From assembly GCA_028023455.1 (NCBI GenBank), contig JAQFVV010006718.1, forward strand, positions 248,001 through 312,000: a stretch of DNA of 64,000 nucleotides, read 5' to 3'. Below the pieces are notes generated by a model. It worked only from the letters and a program-made list of their open reading frames with translations, searched no databases and was not told where the DNA came from. This DNA comes from Epiperipatus broadwayi. Its lineage: Eukaryota; Onychophora; Udeonychophora; Euonychophora; Peripatidae. Shown piece by piece: positions 13,839 to 26,360 of the stretch. The position numbers and the translations under genes are program-made. Position 1 is the first letter of the stretch. Each line of letters opens with the position of its first letter.

Positions 13839-14811
13839 ACAAATCTGAATCATGTTCGAAATCTACTAATACTTGAAACCGATTTGTACATTCTAATTTA
13901 AATTCTTTAGAATGTTTCTGAAGATTAGGAATATCAACTGTAAATATTGTTTTTCTTAATAATTTTTGTCTCTCTAGTTTTGCATTAACACTTATCTTGC
14001 ATCTTACTAATAGATTATTACTTCCTGTGTTAAATTTATTAAGAACATTACAATCTTGAAATATGTATTTTCTGTTGGTCAAAATATAATCCAATTCTAC
14101 TGTACCTTTGTTTGGTTGCTTCCATGTCCATTTCCTTTTAACATTTTTCTCAAAAAAAGATTTCACACTATAAAGTTTTTCTTTTTCTGCAAACTCCACA
14201 AGTCTATGTCCTCTCTCATTTCTATTACTAGAACCGAAATTACCTACTGCACTTTCATCTTTCATTTGTTTACTAATTTTAGCATTAAAGTCTCTCATAA
14301 TTTTAAAATGTTGTTTACTCTGATCAAAAGCCTTTTGTACTACTTCATTATTATGAGAACTTGCTGGGGCATAAACATGAATTATCTGCAATTGGTATCT
14401 GCTATTAAGTTGTATAACTATTCTTGCTACTCTGTCCAATACCCCATCAATCTCCACAATGTTGTTCTTCCACTTTTTATTTATAATGAATCCTACTCCA
14501 CTTGTATTTCCAATATTTGTGCCTTTATAGTAGAATACATGCCCACTTTTTAAATAAATTGTCTCTTCACATTTTCTTCTAACTTCCCAAAGTCCAATAA
14601 TGTCCCATTTAATATAAGACAGTTCTTCTAATTCCTGCACTTCTAAGTCTTGCAATTTTCCTTCACTTGAAAATGATCTGCAGTTATAAGTACTTAAATA
14701 AAAAGTCATCATCAAATGGCAGCCTGGGCCCACAATCAGGAGATTCTTATCACCCTCTGCTGTCTGTCACCAACCACTGCCTTGGTTGGTGACTTTATAG
14801 CCTCATGCGAT
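13834..14811 (-). pseudogene. RTE-type LINE, 5' end and endonuclease domain (inverted segment)
   Basis: The minus strand encodes an apurinic-endonuclease-like domain of the RTE / 'craniofacial development protein 2-like' type: KWDIIGLWEVRRK near the N-terminus, GVGFIINKKWKN, QIIHVYAPASSH, RDFNAKI, KWTWKQP, then DYILTNRK. It ends at ...FEHDSDLL. The catalytic GDFN glycine is arginine and the terminal SDH triad reads SNN, so the nuclease is probably dead. Upstream of the first Met (14733) a 5' UTR-like segment holds a short hairpin (TCACCAACC...GGTTGGTGA). The segment is inverted relative to the rest of the same element at 14812-15181 and 26361-27916. Confidence 0.85.
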
Positions 14812-15181
14812 ACATTTTTAAAAACTGCAACAAAGATAGCTGGTAGAAAGAAGTAGCAATTGACCAATAAAATTTCTACTGAGACTAGAGAATTTATGAA
14901 GAAAAGAAGGAATATGAAAATATACAAAAATGATGCCTTAAAAAGGATTGAATACCTCGAATTTTGTAAAATGGCACGGAAAAAAGTTGAAAATGATATA
15001 AGAAAGTATAACTATGAACTAGCAAAAAAAGCTGTAGAAGAGAATAAAAGTCTCAAAAGTGTAAAACAACATTTTGATATGGGTAGGAAATTTATATCTG
15101 GATTAAAAAAGGTGGCATTATTACTAAAGAGAGAGATGACATCATGAAATAGGTAGAAGACTTCTATCAAGAATTATATAG
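14812..15181 (+). pseudogene. RTE-type LINE, linker between endonuclease and reverse transcriptase
   Basis: Plus-strand homology starts with TFLKTATKIAGRKK, passes one in-frame stop (TAG near 14855), then reads NKISTETREFMKKRRNMK, ELAKKAVEENKSLK, and finally VEDFYQELYS. In intact RTE proteins this stretch directly follows the endonuclease end found at 13834, so it is the same protein after an inversion breakpoint. It stops abruptly at ELYS (15181), where an 11.2-kb insertion begins. The frame resumes with NKEQVPHI at 26365. Confidence 0.8.
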
Positions 15182-16099
15182 TGTACCGGTCAAAATCGTA
15201 TATTCATTCAACAAGACCTAGAATCCAAGCAAATGTATATCCATCTAGTATGTGTAAGATACACAAGTCAGGAATAATACCAAATATCAACCTCTTTACC
15301 TGTGCTCCAGGATCTGTGACTACGTGAATAAACGCTTTTGATGATACTAACAAGCTTTTCATTACTCCAGACCTAGCAATGAGAACAGCAAGAGCAAGAG
15401 ACTTGAACAAATAAATATATATATTTAAACATTTATTTCAAATAAAAAATTATGACTCACAAAATAGTAAATAATAGAGTTTCGAGTAATAAATGATAAA
15501 CGCAAGAATACAGATAAATGATCTAGAGTAAATTTATTAAGTGATAATATATATATAAAACAACACAGGCTCTGAGATGTCCATACAATCGAGGTTACAT
15601 ATTTAATAATAATTTAATTTGCAATTATGCACTTCTGAATTAATAAATAAGTCATTCAAGACCGTAGACAATTTAATACATATTTGTTTTAACACGAAAA
15701 TTAATGAATGCAACTGCAATACAGTTTAACATATAAAATAAGATTATAGGTGCGGCTAAACATAGGGTGGGCAGTGCAAGTAATATATAAATATAAAACA
15801 GTTTGATTTGATTAATATGTCAAGGTCATGAAAAAACTTCATTAAATCATTGATAATAATATATCATGGCTTACTCTCTTCTAAACGATTACAAATGTAC
15901 AATAATTGGTTTAATAATAACTTGAAAGGCTAAAACCTTTATTATACTAGAAAATATATAAGCTTTTATAGTGCACGATTATAACTGCGTATGTAGATAC
16001 GTGTTATTAAATCGTGAAGACCGAACGGATGAGCGGGAGTAAAATGATTCAGTCCAACATAAGCTGCAATTATAATTTAACCTAAGTAATTAAAATAAA

Positions 16100-16875
16100 A
16101 TGTTGAGCAAATGGCATGCTATTACAGCTGACAGAGAGCGTTGCAGGTCTATAAAAAAATATGAGTAAAGGGCAGGTAACAAGATGGGTGAGAAAGGTAA
16201 TGCGGTATGCAAAAGATTTGGATAAAGAATTTATGTCAGTATACTTGTATAAAAGGTGGGAAGATTGTGTTAGGGGGATTGTTGAGTGTTATAGTGGTAA
16301 GGAATGGGATAAAAGAATAGATACATTAATAAAAAAAATAAGGAGTCGGAGAGATGGAGAACTAGTATGGAGGGTAAGAAGAGTTTAAATATATAAGTAA
16401 ACGGAACATTGGATGCAAGTTAATTTATGATACTAGTAAGAAAAGTAGTTTATTGTTTAAGGCTCGAATGGGATCTTTAGCAACAAGAGAATATACATGT
16501 AAATGGAAAACTATGGATGATTTAGTGTGCAAATTGTGTAAAGAAAGTATAGAAAATATTAGGCATCTGTTGATTGAATGTGAATGCTTGAAAGCAGAAA
16601 GGGTACAGATAATGAAGTTATGGGAGAATAGACATGAACAAAATGATTATACAGAAAGTGATTTATTGGTTTTTGTTCAGGGTTTGCAAAAGGATAAAGG
16701 GGATTTAGATATAAAGGCCATAGAATTGACAAAGATTATATTGTGGAAATGGGATGGGGCAGAATATGGGAAGACTTAGAGTGGGGAATGGAAAATAAAG
16801 TGGCTAACAAGTTTATCTAGACATAATTGCTGAGATATTCTTGACTTCGTTTAAGGAGAAGCCAAAATACATCAC
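16100..16875 (+). pseudogene. Non-LTR retrotransposon, 3' fragment (C-terminal domain with zinc finger)
   Basis: Two plus-strand frames (16161-16388 and 16453-16779) are one reading frame broken by a 1-nt shift near 16383: KRNIGCKLIY bridges them when the other frame is read. The second part has the LINE C-terminal knuckle CKLCKES...IRHLLIECECL (C-x2-C-x8-H-x4-C spacing) preceded by FKARMGSLATRE, a motif common after the reverse transcriptase in insect LINEs. The reverse transcriptase itself is absent, so the copy is 5'-truncated. The 3' end has a short ACATCACATCACAT tail. I cannot assign the clade. Confidence 0.65.
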
Positions 16876-17817
16876 ATCACATATAATAATGAAGGTGGTA
16901 TTCGTTATAGTTTCCCATCGCTTGAAAGAAATGAGGTCACTTAAGATACTCTGGGTGACTTTGTCACGTTTGCATAAAAGAAAAGATATGCTGGCCCAAC
17001 AACCAAAACATATCTTTGAAGAATAGTGGGACTGGATAGAGTGTTTGGATGGTTCATCCGTTTGTTCTCATACACTGATTTATTAGAATTGTCTGAAATC
17101 GAATCCCTAGTAGGAAAAGCATCTACTTTGTGGAGATAATGAGGAGTAGGATTGGTCCATTCTGAAGGTCCTGAACATATATGACAAAGCAAGAAAATTA
17201 ATAAATAAAGAATGGCAACTATATACTTATAACGCCTAAGCGTAAAAAAATCGGTCGCTAACGACCATAATAAATTAAATACCTGATTTAAACAATCTGC
17301 TTTCCAGCGTAATGGAATGTTCAAAACAACCCCCCCCCTCCCGAGCAATTAACTAATAATGGGAAAAATTATACAGGCAAGATTCTAAAACTAAGAAAGT
17401 GTAAATGATTTTCTCCCACACACCCCAAAGTGTCTTCTTAGATGTTATAACTGATAATATGATTTCAATTAAATATTAAACTCACTTCAGGTGAGATTTA
17501 ATTATTGGATAGATAAAACAACTTACTAATGAGATGATGGGTTAAGAGTGAATTATTAGAAAACAATCAAATAATTTGTATAAAATTAAGCGAGCTGAAT
17601 AATTAATTTTAAAGAAATTTGTGTTTTTCTTGAATAGAAGAAAACTATGGGCAATCAGATTTAAATTTACTCGCTGAGTTTGATACAAACTTGGCAAATT
17701 AACATAAATCAAAATAACAAATTAAAGAAACAAAATTATATCTAAATTGCCGCACCAAATTTAAGAAATTATATAGCATGAGAATAAGTAGTATAGACAT
17801 TTAACATATATATATAT

Positions 17818-20800
17818 TATAACCTACACTCCCAACACTGCTCATATATATTACATGAGCGAAATGCCCAGGCGCCAGTTCTATTAATGAATAGAACAAT
17901 ACAATAAAATATATAATATAAAATTATTACTGAGACTCAAATTCAATTTTATGTTCAGCTTAGCTCAGTGGGAGGCTATAGGCAGTTCTTAAGATACATG
18001 AGAATAAATGAAGGAAAGAAGAAATATTATGAAACATCTAATATAATGTAAATTCCTTTGTTAATGAATTATGTGATCAAGAATCATATTATTTATTTGA
18101 TACAATTTACTAAAATATACTTTAAATCTAATTTCCTCCTTCATCCAAATATAACATACATCAGCTTGCTAAAATGATATTCTTAAACAATTCTATTACT
18201 TGGCATATTATAATTTTAACATCTACTTTAATGCCAATAGAGAAATAAATACTAAGATCTCAGGGAATTGAACAAACACAGTTGAATTAATAAATTTTAT
18301 TGCCCATAAGTTAATTTTAAATATGAGAAAAAAATATAATAAACTCATTGACTAATATTTTACTGTGTTTTAATATAAGATAATGACAGAGATAGGGTAT
18401 TTTGATCCCATATCATCATCTAACAAAATATAATGACCTGACAACCTTTCTGATACGTTTATCAAGTGGCAAATACTCTTTATAATGTTTGGATTGAGAA
18501 AACAATATTGTCAGATACAAGGAAATTTAATATGATAAGTCTAAAATAATATATCAGTTTATAATGGATTTATGAAATATGGAGATGTGGAAATGAAAAT
18601 ACGAATGTATACAAAAAAATAACTCACACAGTTGTTTAAAATTTAAATAACTAAATAAATCATTTATTACAAATAAATAAAATAATTGGAATGAACATAA
18701 TATTTACAAAATAGGTCTTTGTTTTATAGACCTTTAAATTATTAAATAATAATTTAATATCAGTTTGGGCTCCCTACTATGTAAACACATTAATAATAAA
18801 ACTTAAAGATCCCGACTTGGAACACATAAGTGCCTAGATATTTTATCCATACAACAAATGAAATATTACACTATTAGCACGACAAAATATAAATACTTTT
18901 GAGAGGATATTTCTATTAATTGACAAACTAAATCGAATCACTTATATTGGCTTTCAGCAAAGCAACGTTATCTAATTAGCTAAATAATCAATCCCATTTC
19001 GAATATCTTTCATGCATAACAAATCATGTTTACTCTGATGATTAATTTATATTTAAATAAATACCTTACATTTAAAATACTCATTTCCTGTTCAAATATT
19101 AATGTTTTATACTTTTATTAACTGAATATAATATGTTTCAAAGCGTTTATTTTTCATTTTTATACTTCAATTCTATATTCTATATACGCGATATTATTTA
19201 ACTTACGCGTGTGTGTGTGTTTAAGCAACAATAAGATAAAACAATTTTTTTAAACTCTTCACTCATGAAGAAAACATTATATAATTATGTTATCTCGAAC
19301 AATGTCGTAATTCTTCAATAAATATAACACTAGTACTTCATCCAAAATTAATCCAACAATTTATCTAACCACTTTTTAATTAACACAAAGCTATTTTTTT
19401 TATGATTTTACATACAACACGCTATAAAGGGAATACACATGAGGAGCAGATAAACATCTATTGATTACTTCTACCAGAATTCACCTAATTCCATATATAC
19501 CTTTGGTGGAGAACATCTATTCAACACCAAGAATCCAATAAAAACGTCACATAACTTCATAAGCATCATTTAATAATCTTTTAATAACAACTTCTTTACT
19601 TCTCAATACATTATTTGGTGGGGATTTTAAATTCCACATCACCAGGATCCTAAGAACATCACTTCAAAATACACATATAAAATAAGCTACGCTCTACTCA
19701 TGGAAATTATTAACACATATATCAAATAAGCAGGATCTTTTATCCCTATAAATATTACAACGCAGTTAGATTTTTTTTTTTTTATTCTCATAGCTTCTAA
19801 AATATTGAACCTTATAAATACATGCTGGCAGGCAAATACCTACGGATAATATATATCAACCTATTCAACTCAGAAATTACGACAGTGCACGACATCTATG
19901 CGTAAAAATATTCACAGATCATACTTTATCAAACAAATATTAATAATTGTGCCAAACAAACACACACTCGCGAACAAAAGTATATATAATATTAACCCTA
20001 AATTACCCACTAACAGGTAATATGATAATTAAATATTGCATTAAGATATAACTTTCTTTTTTAAAATTTAATAAACTTTAGGTTACTTTTTAAGATTTAA
20101 TGCTTCTAATTATTATGAACGAACTTTCTTTTATGTTAAACAAACTGTTTTTATTGTACGTTCGTTGTTTCAAAACAATGATAATAATAATACTACCCAC
20201 TTTAAGATAATAAAATATGCAAAATAATGTAAACCTCTCTAATAATATTATTATTGAAATATTTCTTTCTTCCTCGTAAGGAAAATAATGACTTAAAAAT
20301 AATAGATACTGTCTATCTATCGTATACATTAATTCGGACAAGCAATTAAAATAAAATAAAAAATAAAGAAACAAAGTTATTCATTTTGTAATTTAAAAAT
20401 AAAAGTTCATTTGTAAATTCACTCCGGGATTATAATAAACGACGCAGGTTACATTCCCAAACAATTTTAAATTAAATGCACTTGCATAACTTAACAAAAA
20501 AAATATTATATATATAAGTGTAACTTAATATACCCACTATTTTCCAGTGTTTATAACATATCCATTGAGCTACCAAATCACATAAGCAGTTAATTTCTCC
20601 TGTATTATACCAAGAAATGTACAATATTCCTCGTGCCGTTCAGGGTTAAAAACGCAATTGTCATTATTTTGAATGGCATTATTCCCTTTAAAATTGTCTT
20701 TAATAGTTCCCTGGTTAATAATGCTTTATTCACTATTCCGTTTTTATTAAAGAGAACTAAATTTACCAGAAATTTGTCCATCAAATTTAATCCAAAACAG

Positions 20801-22199
20801 AAGTCGTTTATATTTATTTCCTTAGTTTATAAATGCATATTAACTCCAGTGATATCCAATAATGAATACTATTATCTAATAACGAAGAATTTCCATCCGG
20901 TATGCATATATCAAAATAAACATATCCTTAAGTCTATGTGATAATCCTCGCAAGACAAAGCACGTAAGATAGTGAGAACAAAATGGATCATATAACAGTC
21001 TGCATAGCTTTCCATATGACAAAACAAAAAAAAAAAAAAAATACGTTGCTTAATGATAAAATAATACTTATGTGAATCATTCTTATTTAAAACTGAGATT
21101 AAATAAAATAATATAAACTGCATAATATTGATATACATTTTTATAAGAGCAATAGTGACGAAAAGATTAGTTTAGAATGTTTAAATTGAAAAAGAGCAAG
21201 TTAAGCGGAGTACCCCTGTAAAGTTTAGTGCTGCATATCGAATTTAGTTCCTTCCATAGTATATTTCCTCCAATCCAACTTCAGCAGTTAACTTTAGCTG
21301 TTTAAAAAAAATATATAAGCCACTGTCTTTTGGCTTTTCTCTTTACAAAGTCAAATTTTTACACACACACTGGAGAGCTTTTTTTTTTTTTAAAGCTCCT
21401 TCTCTAGCAAAAGCTCATTTGCATCTCTTGTTACTAACTTCCTCCCACACATTTTTTTTACTCTCTACTAATTACATATGCAAAAAGAAAACCTTTACAA
21501 AAAATATTATCAGCTTGATTTTCAGAATTAAATGACAAAACAAAAAAAAATACAAATAATTAACAAATAGCTTTTTACAAACTTGAAAGGAAAATGAATT
21601 TTAATTAGCTATCAAATAAAAATGATTAATAATTCATTAAATTTATAAAACAATCCATTGATCTAACTATTTATTAATTATTGGAAAGAAATATATATTT
21701 GTCAATTATTTAAGCTAACTATTGTAGTTTAACTGTTCTTGTTGTGAATGTACTTAAAAGATGAAAAATGAGATGAAACATCCTGCAGTCAAACAGGCAT
21801 ACACACACATTACAACCTAAATATTGAACTATCTTAACTAAATATAATTAAAACTGCTATTAACTGTTGTCAAAAGATAAGCACTAATAAATAAAGGATT
21901 ATAAAACCATTCAACTAAATATTACTAATACAGGATAACTTTGCACTTCTTTCAACAAACATATCAATTTTATTAACAAACCCCCCTTCCTTACATTATA
22001 TACCTTATTAACCACAATAATGCCAATAAATACTTATCAAGTCGTCAATAACTTGCACAAGCAATCCATTTTATGCTTTAACAATCTCCAAAAGAAAATT
22101 TTTAAAATTCCAAGGCTATTTCATTTTTTTTAACATAATATTGCTGTTTAATTAAGATACAAGGTATCCTAAATCCCTGTGCCAATTCAGATGGCCACA
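17818..22199 (-). mobile_element. Possible LTR-derived insertion D (minus orientation)
   Basis: The left edge TATAACC after an (AT)n tract resembles the 3' end of the minus-strand LTRs B and C. GGCGCCA at about 17868-17875 sits ~50 bp inside, and the right edge ends in CCACA followed by ATAT. The terminal 22 bp (22178-22199) form an imperfect hairpin like the LTR starts in copies B, C and E. At 4.4 kb it would be much longer than the other LTRs (1.5-2.3 kb), no AATAAA follows the GGCGCC box, and no coding content is seen. It may be a composite. The interior is AT-rich with no other feature I can support. Confidence 0.35.
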
Positions 22200-23221
22200 A
22201 TATATATATATATATTTGTTAGAATTAAATAGACATAAAAGGAAAAGCTTACAATATAATTTGGGAAATAGAAGCAAATTAATTAATTAAATTTCATCAG
22301 CTGGTGGCAATTTAGGTATTTTACCTTGGATTGAAGGCACATAAATAAACTTGAGTTGGAAACAGGCATTGGTAAAGCACAGATGTTTATTCAGGAGAGC
22401 ATTTCTTGGGACAATTCACATTTTCGGAATAGATGTTTCAGACTCTGCATTGCAGGTGAGATGAGGTCGGCAAATGTCTGATGTGAGCAAACGACTTCTT
22501 TTCTTATTCTGATATAATTTATATTACCACATAACTGGCTTGAAGTCTAGTGACTCTGAAAACAAGATTCTAATTGATTCTAGTTGATTCTAATTAATTT
22601 GATAGCCAAACTTTAGCTATTTATATGCCCCCGCCGCCGTGGATTTTTTTGGATTCAATATACATGACGTTCACTTATCTTCTGTAGTCTGGATTTTCCC
22701 AGTGGCCTCTTCTATTGGTCAGTTTCTCTCAGAATAGGAAGTCTCCCACCAATATTGAACATGCTCCAATGGTTCATTTATTAATTAAAGAAAGCATAAA
22801 AACAAAATATAATTTATTACAAACCTGATTAAATTTCACAAGTCATCGTATTGAACAAAGCCTATTTAATTGGGATTGAGATTAGTAATCAAAACAACAA
22901 AAAAAGAACTTTATTCACAAAAATTTGAGGAATTCATTATATTCTAAAAATAGGAAATTTAAAAATACGATGGCTTTTAACTGTTACATTTAATAAGATT
23001 TTAATAATAAATTTACAAAATACATGGTTGATTTATTCTACTCAAAACTATTAGTAAGTTGCTATGAAATTTTACAAATATTACAATATGGACAAACTAT
23101 AAATTAGATACATTATAAATTGATTTATATAAATTAATAAATTTATTAGAATATATAAAATAATATAAAGTTTCCAAAGTATTACAAATTATACTAATAT
23201 TGATTTTCATATATATATATA
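22200..23221. other. Non-genic stretch with a minus-strand TATA-box-like site
   Basis: Between about 22300 and 22760 the sequence is less AT-rich and on the minus strand contains GGGGGCATATAAATAGC (around 22618-22634). This resembles the core promoter of the LTRs annotated elsewhere, so part of another LTR may be present. I could not define its ends. 22800-23210 is plain AT-rich DNA ending in a TA tract. Confidence 0.3.
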
Positions 23222-23917
23222 AAACTAACCAAAGGAAATACATACAAAAACAAAAAAAGATTTATAAATCCAAGAAATAATTATATTTCAACAACAGGAC
23301 TGGTTTTCATCAGAAAGAAAAAAAAATACACAGTAAAATGGCGATAATCAAAAATTACAGATTTGATAAAAGATTATACATTTAACAAACCCTCCCTGAT
23401 TGGTCACAAAATATAATACAGAATATCTACCCAAACAATGACAGAATTCAAACAAAAAAAAACTACTTTCCTCCTAATCAAGGTTAAATTCTATTAAAAT
23501 TGAAATAAAAAATAAATAAACAAATAAATAAAAAATCTAAAATTAAAATATACATATGTGCATACATACAAAAATTAGACTATGCTCACATACAAAAAAT
23601 AGCTGTGCTCACATTAATATTCATTAAAAACTAAAATACTTACACATTTTAATCAAAAATTATAGTTAGTGCAAAGTACAATAATTTATAATAATTAATT
23701 ATTTATCTATATACCAATTAAACACAGATATTAAACATCCATATAACCAATCTTTACATAAAAAAATCTCATATAAGAAAATTTTCACATAAAAAACTCA
23801 CATATAAAAATCATTTAGGAGACCAGGTAATCCGAAATGTAATAGTTCCAATGTTTAAATTCAATCCCTGTGGTTCTAAAGTCTTGAATTTAAAAATAAA
23901 AAAACTCTCCTTTTGTT
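23222..23917 (-). repeat. PLE terminal repeat, inverted left copy
   Basis: Reverse complement of the sequence at about 25397-26100, including the C-terminal codons of the PLE ORF (KTLEP...LNLNIGTIT) and the TGACCAATCAGGGAGGG-like 3' UTR block. Identity is high by eye, with scattered substitutions and small indels. The left copy continues about 25 bp further outward than the right before reaching a TA tract. Its minus strand carries a degraded hammerhead-like core at 23286-23313. Confidence 0.85.
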
Positions 23918-23924
23918 TCCAAAA

Positions 23925-25505
23925 TTCATCCTAGTAGTTTTTATATTTTGCCAAAGATTCACAAAACAAGTTGTCCAGGCAGACCTATTGTAGCTAGTAT
24001 TGGTAGTCCTATGGAAAATATTTCAGCATATGTTGATAATGTTATTAAATTTATTCCACCATCATTTAATTCTTATGTTAAAGATACTACTCATTTTCTT
24101 TGAGTGTTAGAAAATATTAAATCTGAATTACCAGATGATTGTTTTTTGGTTACTTTGGATATTGTATCACTATACACAAATATACCTCATGATGATGGAG
24201 TTGAGGCTATTAAATGTGCTTTACAAGATAGAAAGTATGATCATGTTCTTATTACTACTATGGTTGAATTAATATATTTGGTTTTAAGAAATAATTTTTT
24301 TACTTTTGATTCTAGATACTATTTGCAAAAACAAGGTACTGCAATGGGTACAAAGATGGCACCAAGTTATGCGAATATTTTTATGCCAAAACTAGAATCT
24401 TCTATACTTGATAATGCTAGGCTGAAACCTCATACTTGGCTTAGATATATAGATGACATTTTCATGAGATGGCCCCATAATGAAGTTGAACTTCATAATT
24501 TTTTAAGTTATTTAAATAATTTTAATAAAAATATTAATTTCACAATGAACTTTTCAAAATCAATTGCTCATTTTCTTGATGTTGAAGTTATTTACACTAA
24601 TAGATAACCAGCTGATAATAACCGCTATCTATATTTGTATAATATCCATCCTAAACATTTAAAGGCTAATATTCCTTATAGTCAATTTTTAAGAATGAAG
24701 AGGATTTGTAATGATGAGAAATTCCTTCAACAAAATAATAATATTTTATATAATAGATTGGTTAATATGAGGTATCCTAAGACATTGTTGGATAATGCAG
24801 TAAGGAAATCTTCTTTAATTGATAGAAAGAAACTTCTTTTATCTAAAAAGAGTAAAAAACAATTAGATGTTCCACCATTGGTTCTTACTTTTAATAGAGA
24901 TTTACCTAATATTAACCGGATATTGGCGAAACATTTTAACATATTACACTCCACAGATTATTTAAAATCTATTTTTTCTGATCCACCTAAGGTTGTATAT
25001 CGAAAACATAGATCACTTAAAGATATACTTATCAAAACAAATTTTATTAGTAGTTCTGTACAGGAAAAATGATGTTCTCCATGTGAGGATAAAAGATGTT
25101 TTACATGTAAACATGTTGTTATGACAAAAGTGGTCTTTAGTACTAAGAATCGTAATTTTAAATGGTATATTCCTAATTATGTTACATGTAAAAGTGTTAA
25201 TTTCATATATTTGATAGAGTGTAGTAGATGTTTAAGCCAGTATATAGGTGAGTCAGCAAATAGTTTACATGTCAGAATGACTAATCATAGATTTGACATT
25301 TTGCATAAGAATGAAGATAGACCAGTTTCAAAATATTTTAATTTACCGAATCATTCAATTGATGATTTAAGGAAGGTTTTTCTTCTACAAGGGAGAGAAA
25401 ACAAAAGGAAAGGCTTTTTTTATTTTTAAATTCAAGACTTTAGAACCACATGGATTGAATTTAAACATTGGAACTATTACATCTCTGGGTTACCTGGTCT
25501 CCTAA
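23925..25505 (+). pseudogene. Penelope-like reverse transcriptase with GIY-YIG endonuclease (inactivated)
   Basis: One reading frame runs SSFYILPKIHKTSCPGRPIV, then ENISAYVDNVIK, LPDDCFLVTLDIVSLYTNIP (RT motif A), QGTAMGTKMAPSYANIF (motif B region) and RYIDDIF (motif C with both aspartates). A C-terminal GIY-YIG nuclease follows: CEDKRCFTCKHV knuckle, FIYLIECSRCLSQYIGES, then MTNHRFDI. This two-domain layout is diagnostic of endonuclease-bearing PLEs. In-frame stops lie at 24103-24105 (TGA, probably from CGA), 24605-24607 (TAA) and 25070-25072 (TGA). A frameshift near 25425 precedes the true C-terminus. The N-terminal part before the RT fingers is missing, replaced by the inverted repeat. Confidence 0.9.
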
Positions 25506-26109
25506 ATGATTTTTATATGTGAGTTTTTTATGTGAAAGTTTTTTATGTGAAAATTTTCTTATATGAGATTTTTTTATGTAAAGATTGTTTATATGGATGT
25601 TTAATATCTGTGTTTAATTGGTATATAGATAAATAATTAATTATTATAAATTATTGTACTTTGCACTAACTATAATTTTTGATTAAAATGTATAAGTATT
25701 TTAGTTTTTAATGAATATTAATGTGAGCACAGCTATTTTTTGTAAGTGAGCATAGTCTAATTTTTGTATGTATGCACATATGTGTATTTTAATTTTGGAT
25801 TTTTTATTTATTTGTTTATTTATTTTTTATTTCAATTTTAATAGAATTTAAGCTTTATTAGGAGGAAATTTAGTTGTTGTTTTTTTTGTTTGAATTCTGT
25901 CATTGATTGGGTAGATATTCTGTGTTAGATTTTGTGACCAATCAGGGAGGGTTTGTTAAATGTATAATCTTTTATCAAATCTGTAATTTTTGATTATCGC
26001 CATTTTACTGTGTATTTTTTTTCTTTCTGATGAAAACCAGTCCTGTGGTTGAAATATAATTATTTCTTGGATTTATAAGTCTTTTTTTGTTTATATATAT
26101 ATATATATG
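25397..26109 (+). repeat. PLE terminal repeat, right (3') copy
   Basis: Contains the last codons of the ORF, the 3' UTR and, near its end, a hammerhead-like core. It pairs as an inverted repeat with 23222-23917; transcripts spanning both could form a ~690-bp hairpin around the RT gene. It ends in a TA tract at about 26092-26108. Confidence 0.85.
26027..26054 (+). ncRNA. Hammerhead-ribozyme-like core in the PLE 3' repeat
   Basis: CTGATGA (26027-26033) is followed by a perfect 5-bp stem AACCA/TGGTT with loop GTCCTG, then GAAA (26051-26054). That is the conserved half of a hammerhead (catalytic core plus stem II). A short stem III (ATA/TAT) is possible just after GAAA, but I find no convincing stem I, so cleavage activity is doubtful. 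In the inverted left copy (minus strand, 23286-23313) stem II has one mismatch. Hammerheads are documented in PLE terminal repeats, which supports the reading. Confidence 0.5.
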
Positions 26110-26360
26110 CGAGTTGAATGGGTAGACGAAACTAAATGTTCTTAATAATTTATCAAAATAAGCATTTATTCGATTTATCATTCATTTAACTTTTAGTAGA
26201 AATCCATTTAGTCGTGTACTCAGCCATCTATATATCTGTACAACTGCCTAATGCTTGAGGCAGGTGTCCATTACCAATCATTTGGGTTCAAACCAGTTCT
26301 TGTGCTTAGATATTAGGCACTAGGTGAAGTGTAAATAGATAGATAATATTTATAGCTTAA
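26110..26360. other. Short non-genic segment with a pol III B-box-like site
   Basis: GGGTTCAAACCAG at about 26285 resembles a tRNA/SINE B box, but no A box, tRNA fold or SINE tail is visible. Short AATGCTTGAGGCA/TGCCTAATGC symmetry occurs nearby. It is the right end of the nested insertion; origin unknown. Confidence 0.3.

Larger units (their letters stand above)
23222..26109 (+). mobile_element. Penelope-like element (PLE) flanked by its own inverted 3' end
   Basis: The element contains a reverse transcriptase plus GIY-YIG ORF (23925-25505), a 3' UTR, and at its left side an inverted copy of the last ~35 codons and the 3' UTR. Both ends abut TA tracts (about 23209-23222 and 26092-26108). 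PLEs are known for terminal repeats in direct or inverted orientation. Penelope-type RT shows RT motifs with the PLE-typical QGTAMGTKMAPSYAN signature. The ORF has three in-frame stops and at least one frameshift, so the copy is dead. Confidence 0.9.
15182..26360. mobile_element. 11.2-kb nested insertion inside the RTE element
   Basis: ATAG occurs at 15178-15181 and again at 26361-26364. Removing everything between joins the RTE frame as ...[12 protein letters not shown]. The left edge begins TGTACCGG, which resembles the 3' LTR end (read on the minus strand as CCGGTACA) of the LTR family seen elsewhere, with a minus-strand AATAAA near 15430. The right edge (…GCTTAA) lacks matching TG/CA, so the outermost inserted element is incompletely defined. 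Inside are a LINE 3' fragment, the possible LTR copy D and the Penelope-like element. Short frames between these parts are AT-driven and unsupported. Confidence 0.55.

Noticed and set aside
14056-14553. 165-codon plus-strand frame
   Set aside because: Antisense shadow of the RTE endonuclease, which has clear family motifs on the minus strand.
17955-17975. TAGCTCAGTGGGAGG, resembling a tRNA A box
   Set aside because: No B box or cloverleaf follows at the right distance, so no tRNA gene or SINE is supported.
20090-21138. Three frames of 75-102 codons on both strands
   Set aside because: Phe/Ile/Tyr/Asn-rich translations typical of random AT-rich DNA inside the possible LTR-derived insertion D.
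26280-26300. GGTTCAAACC, resembling a tRNA B box
   Set aside because: No A box or tRNA fold precedes it; the similar GGTTCAAACCC in the LTRs of element C also has no tRNA structure.
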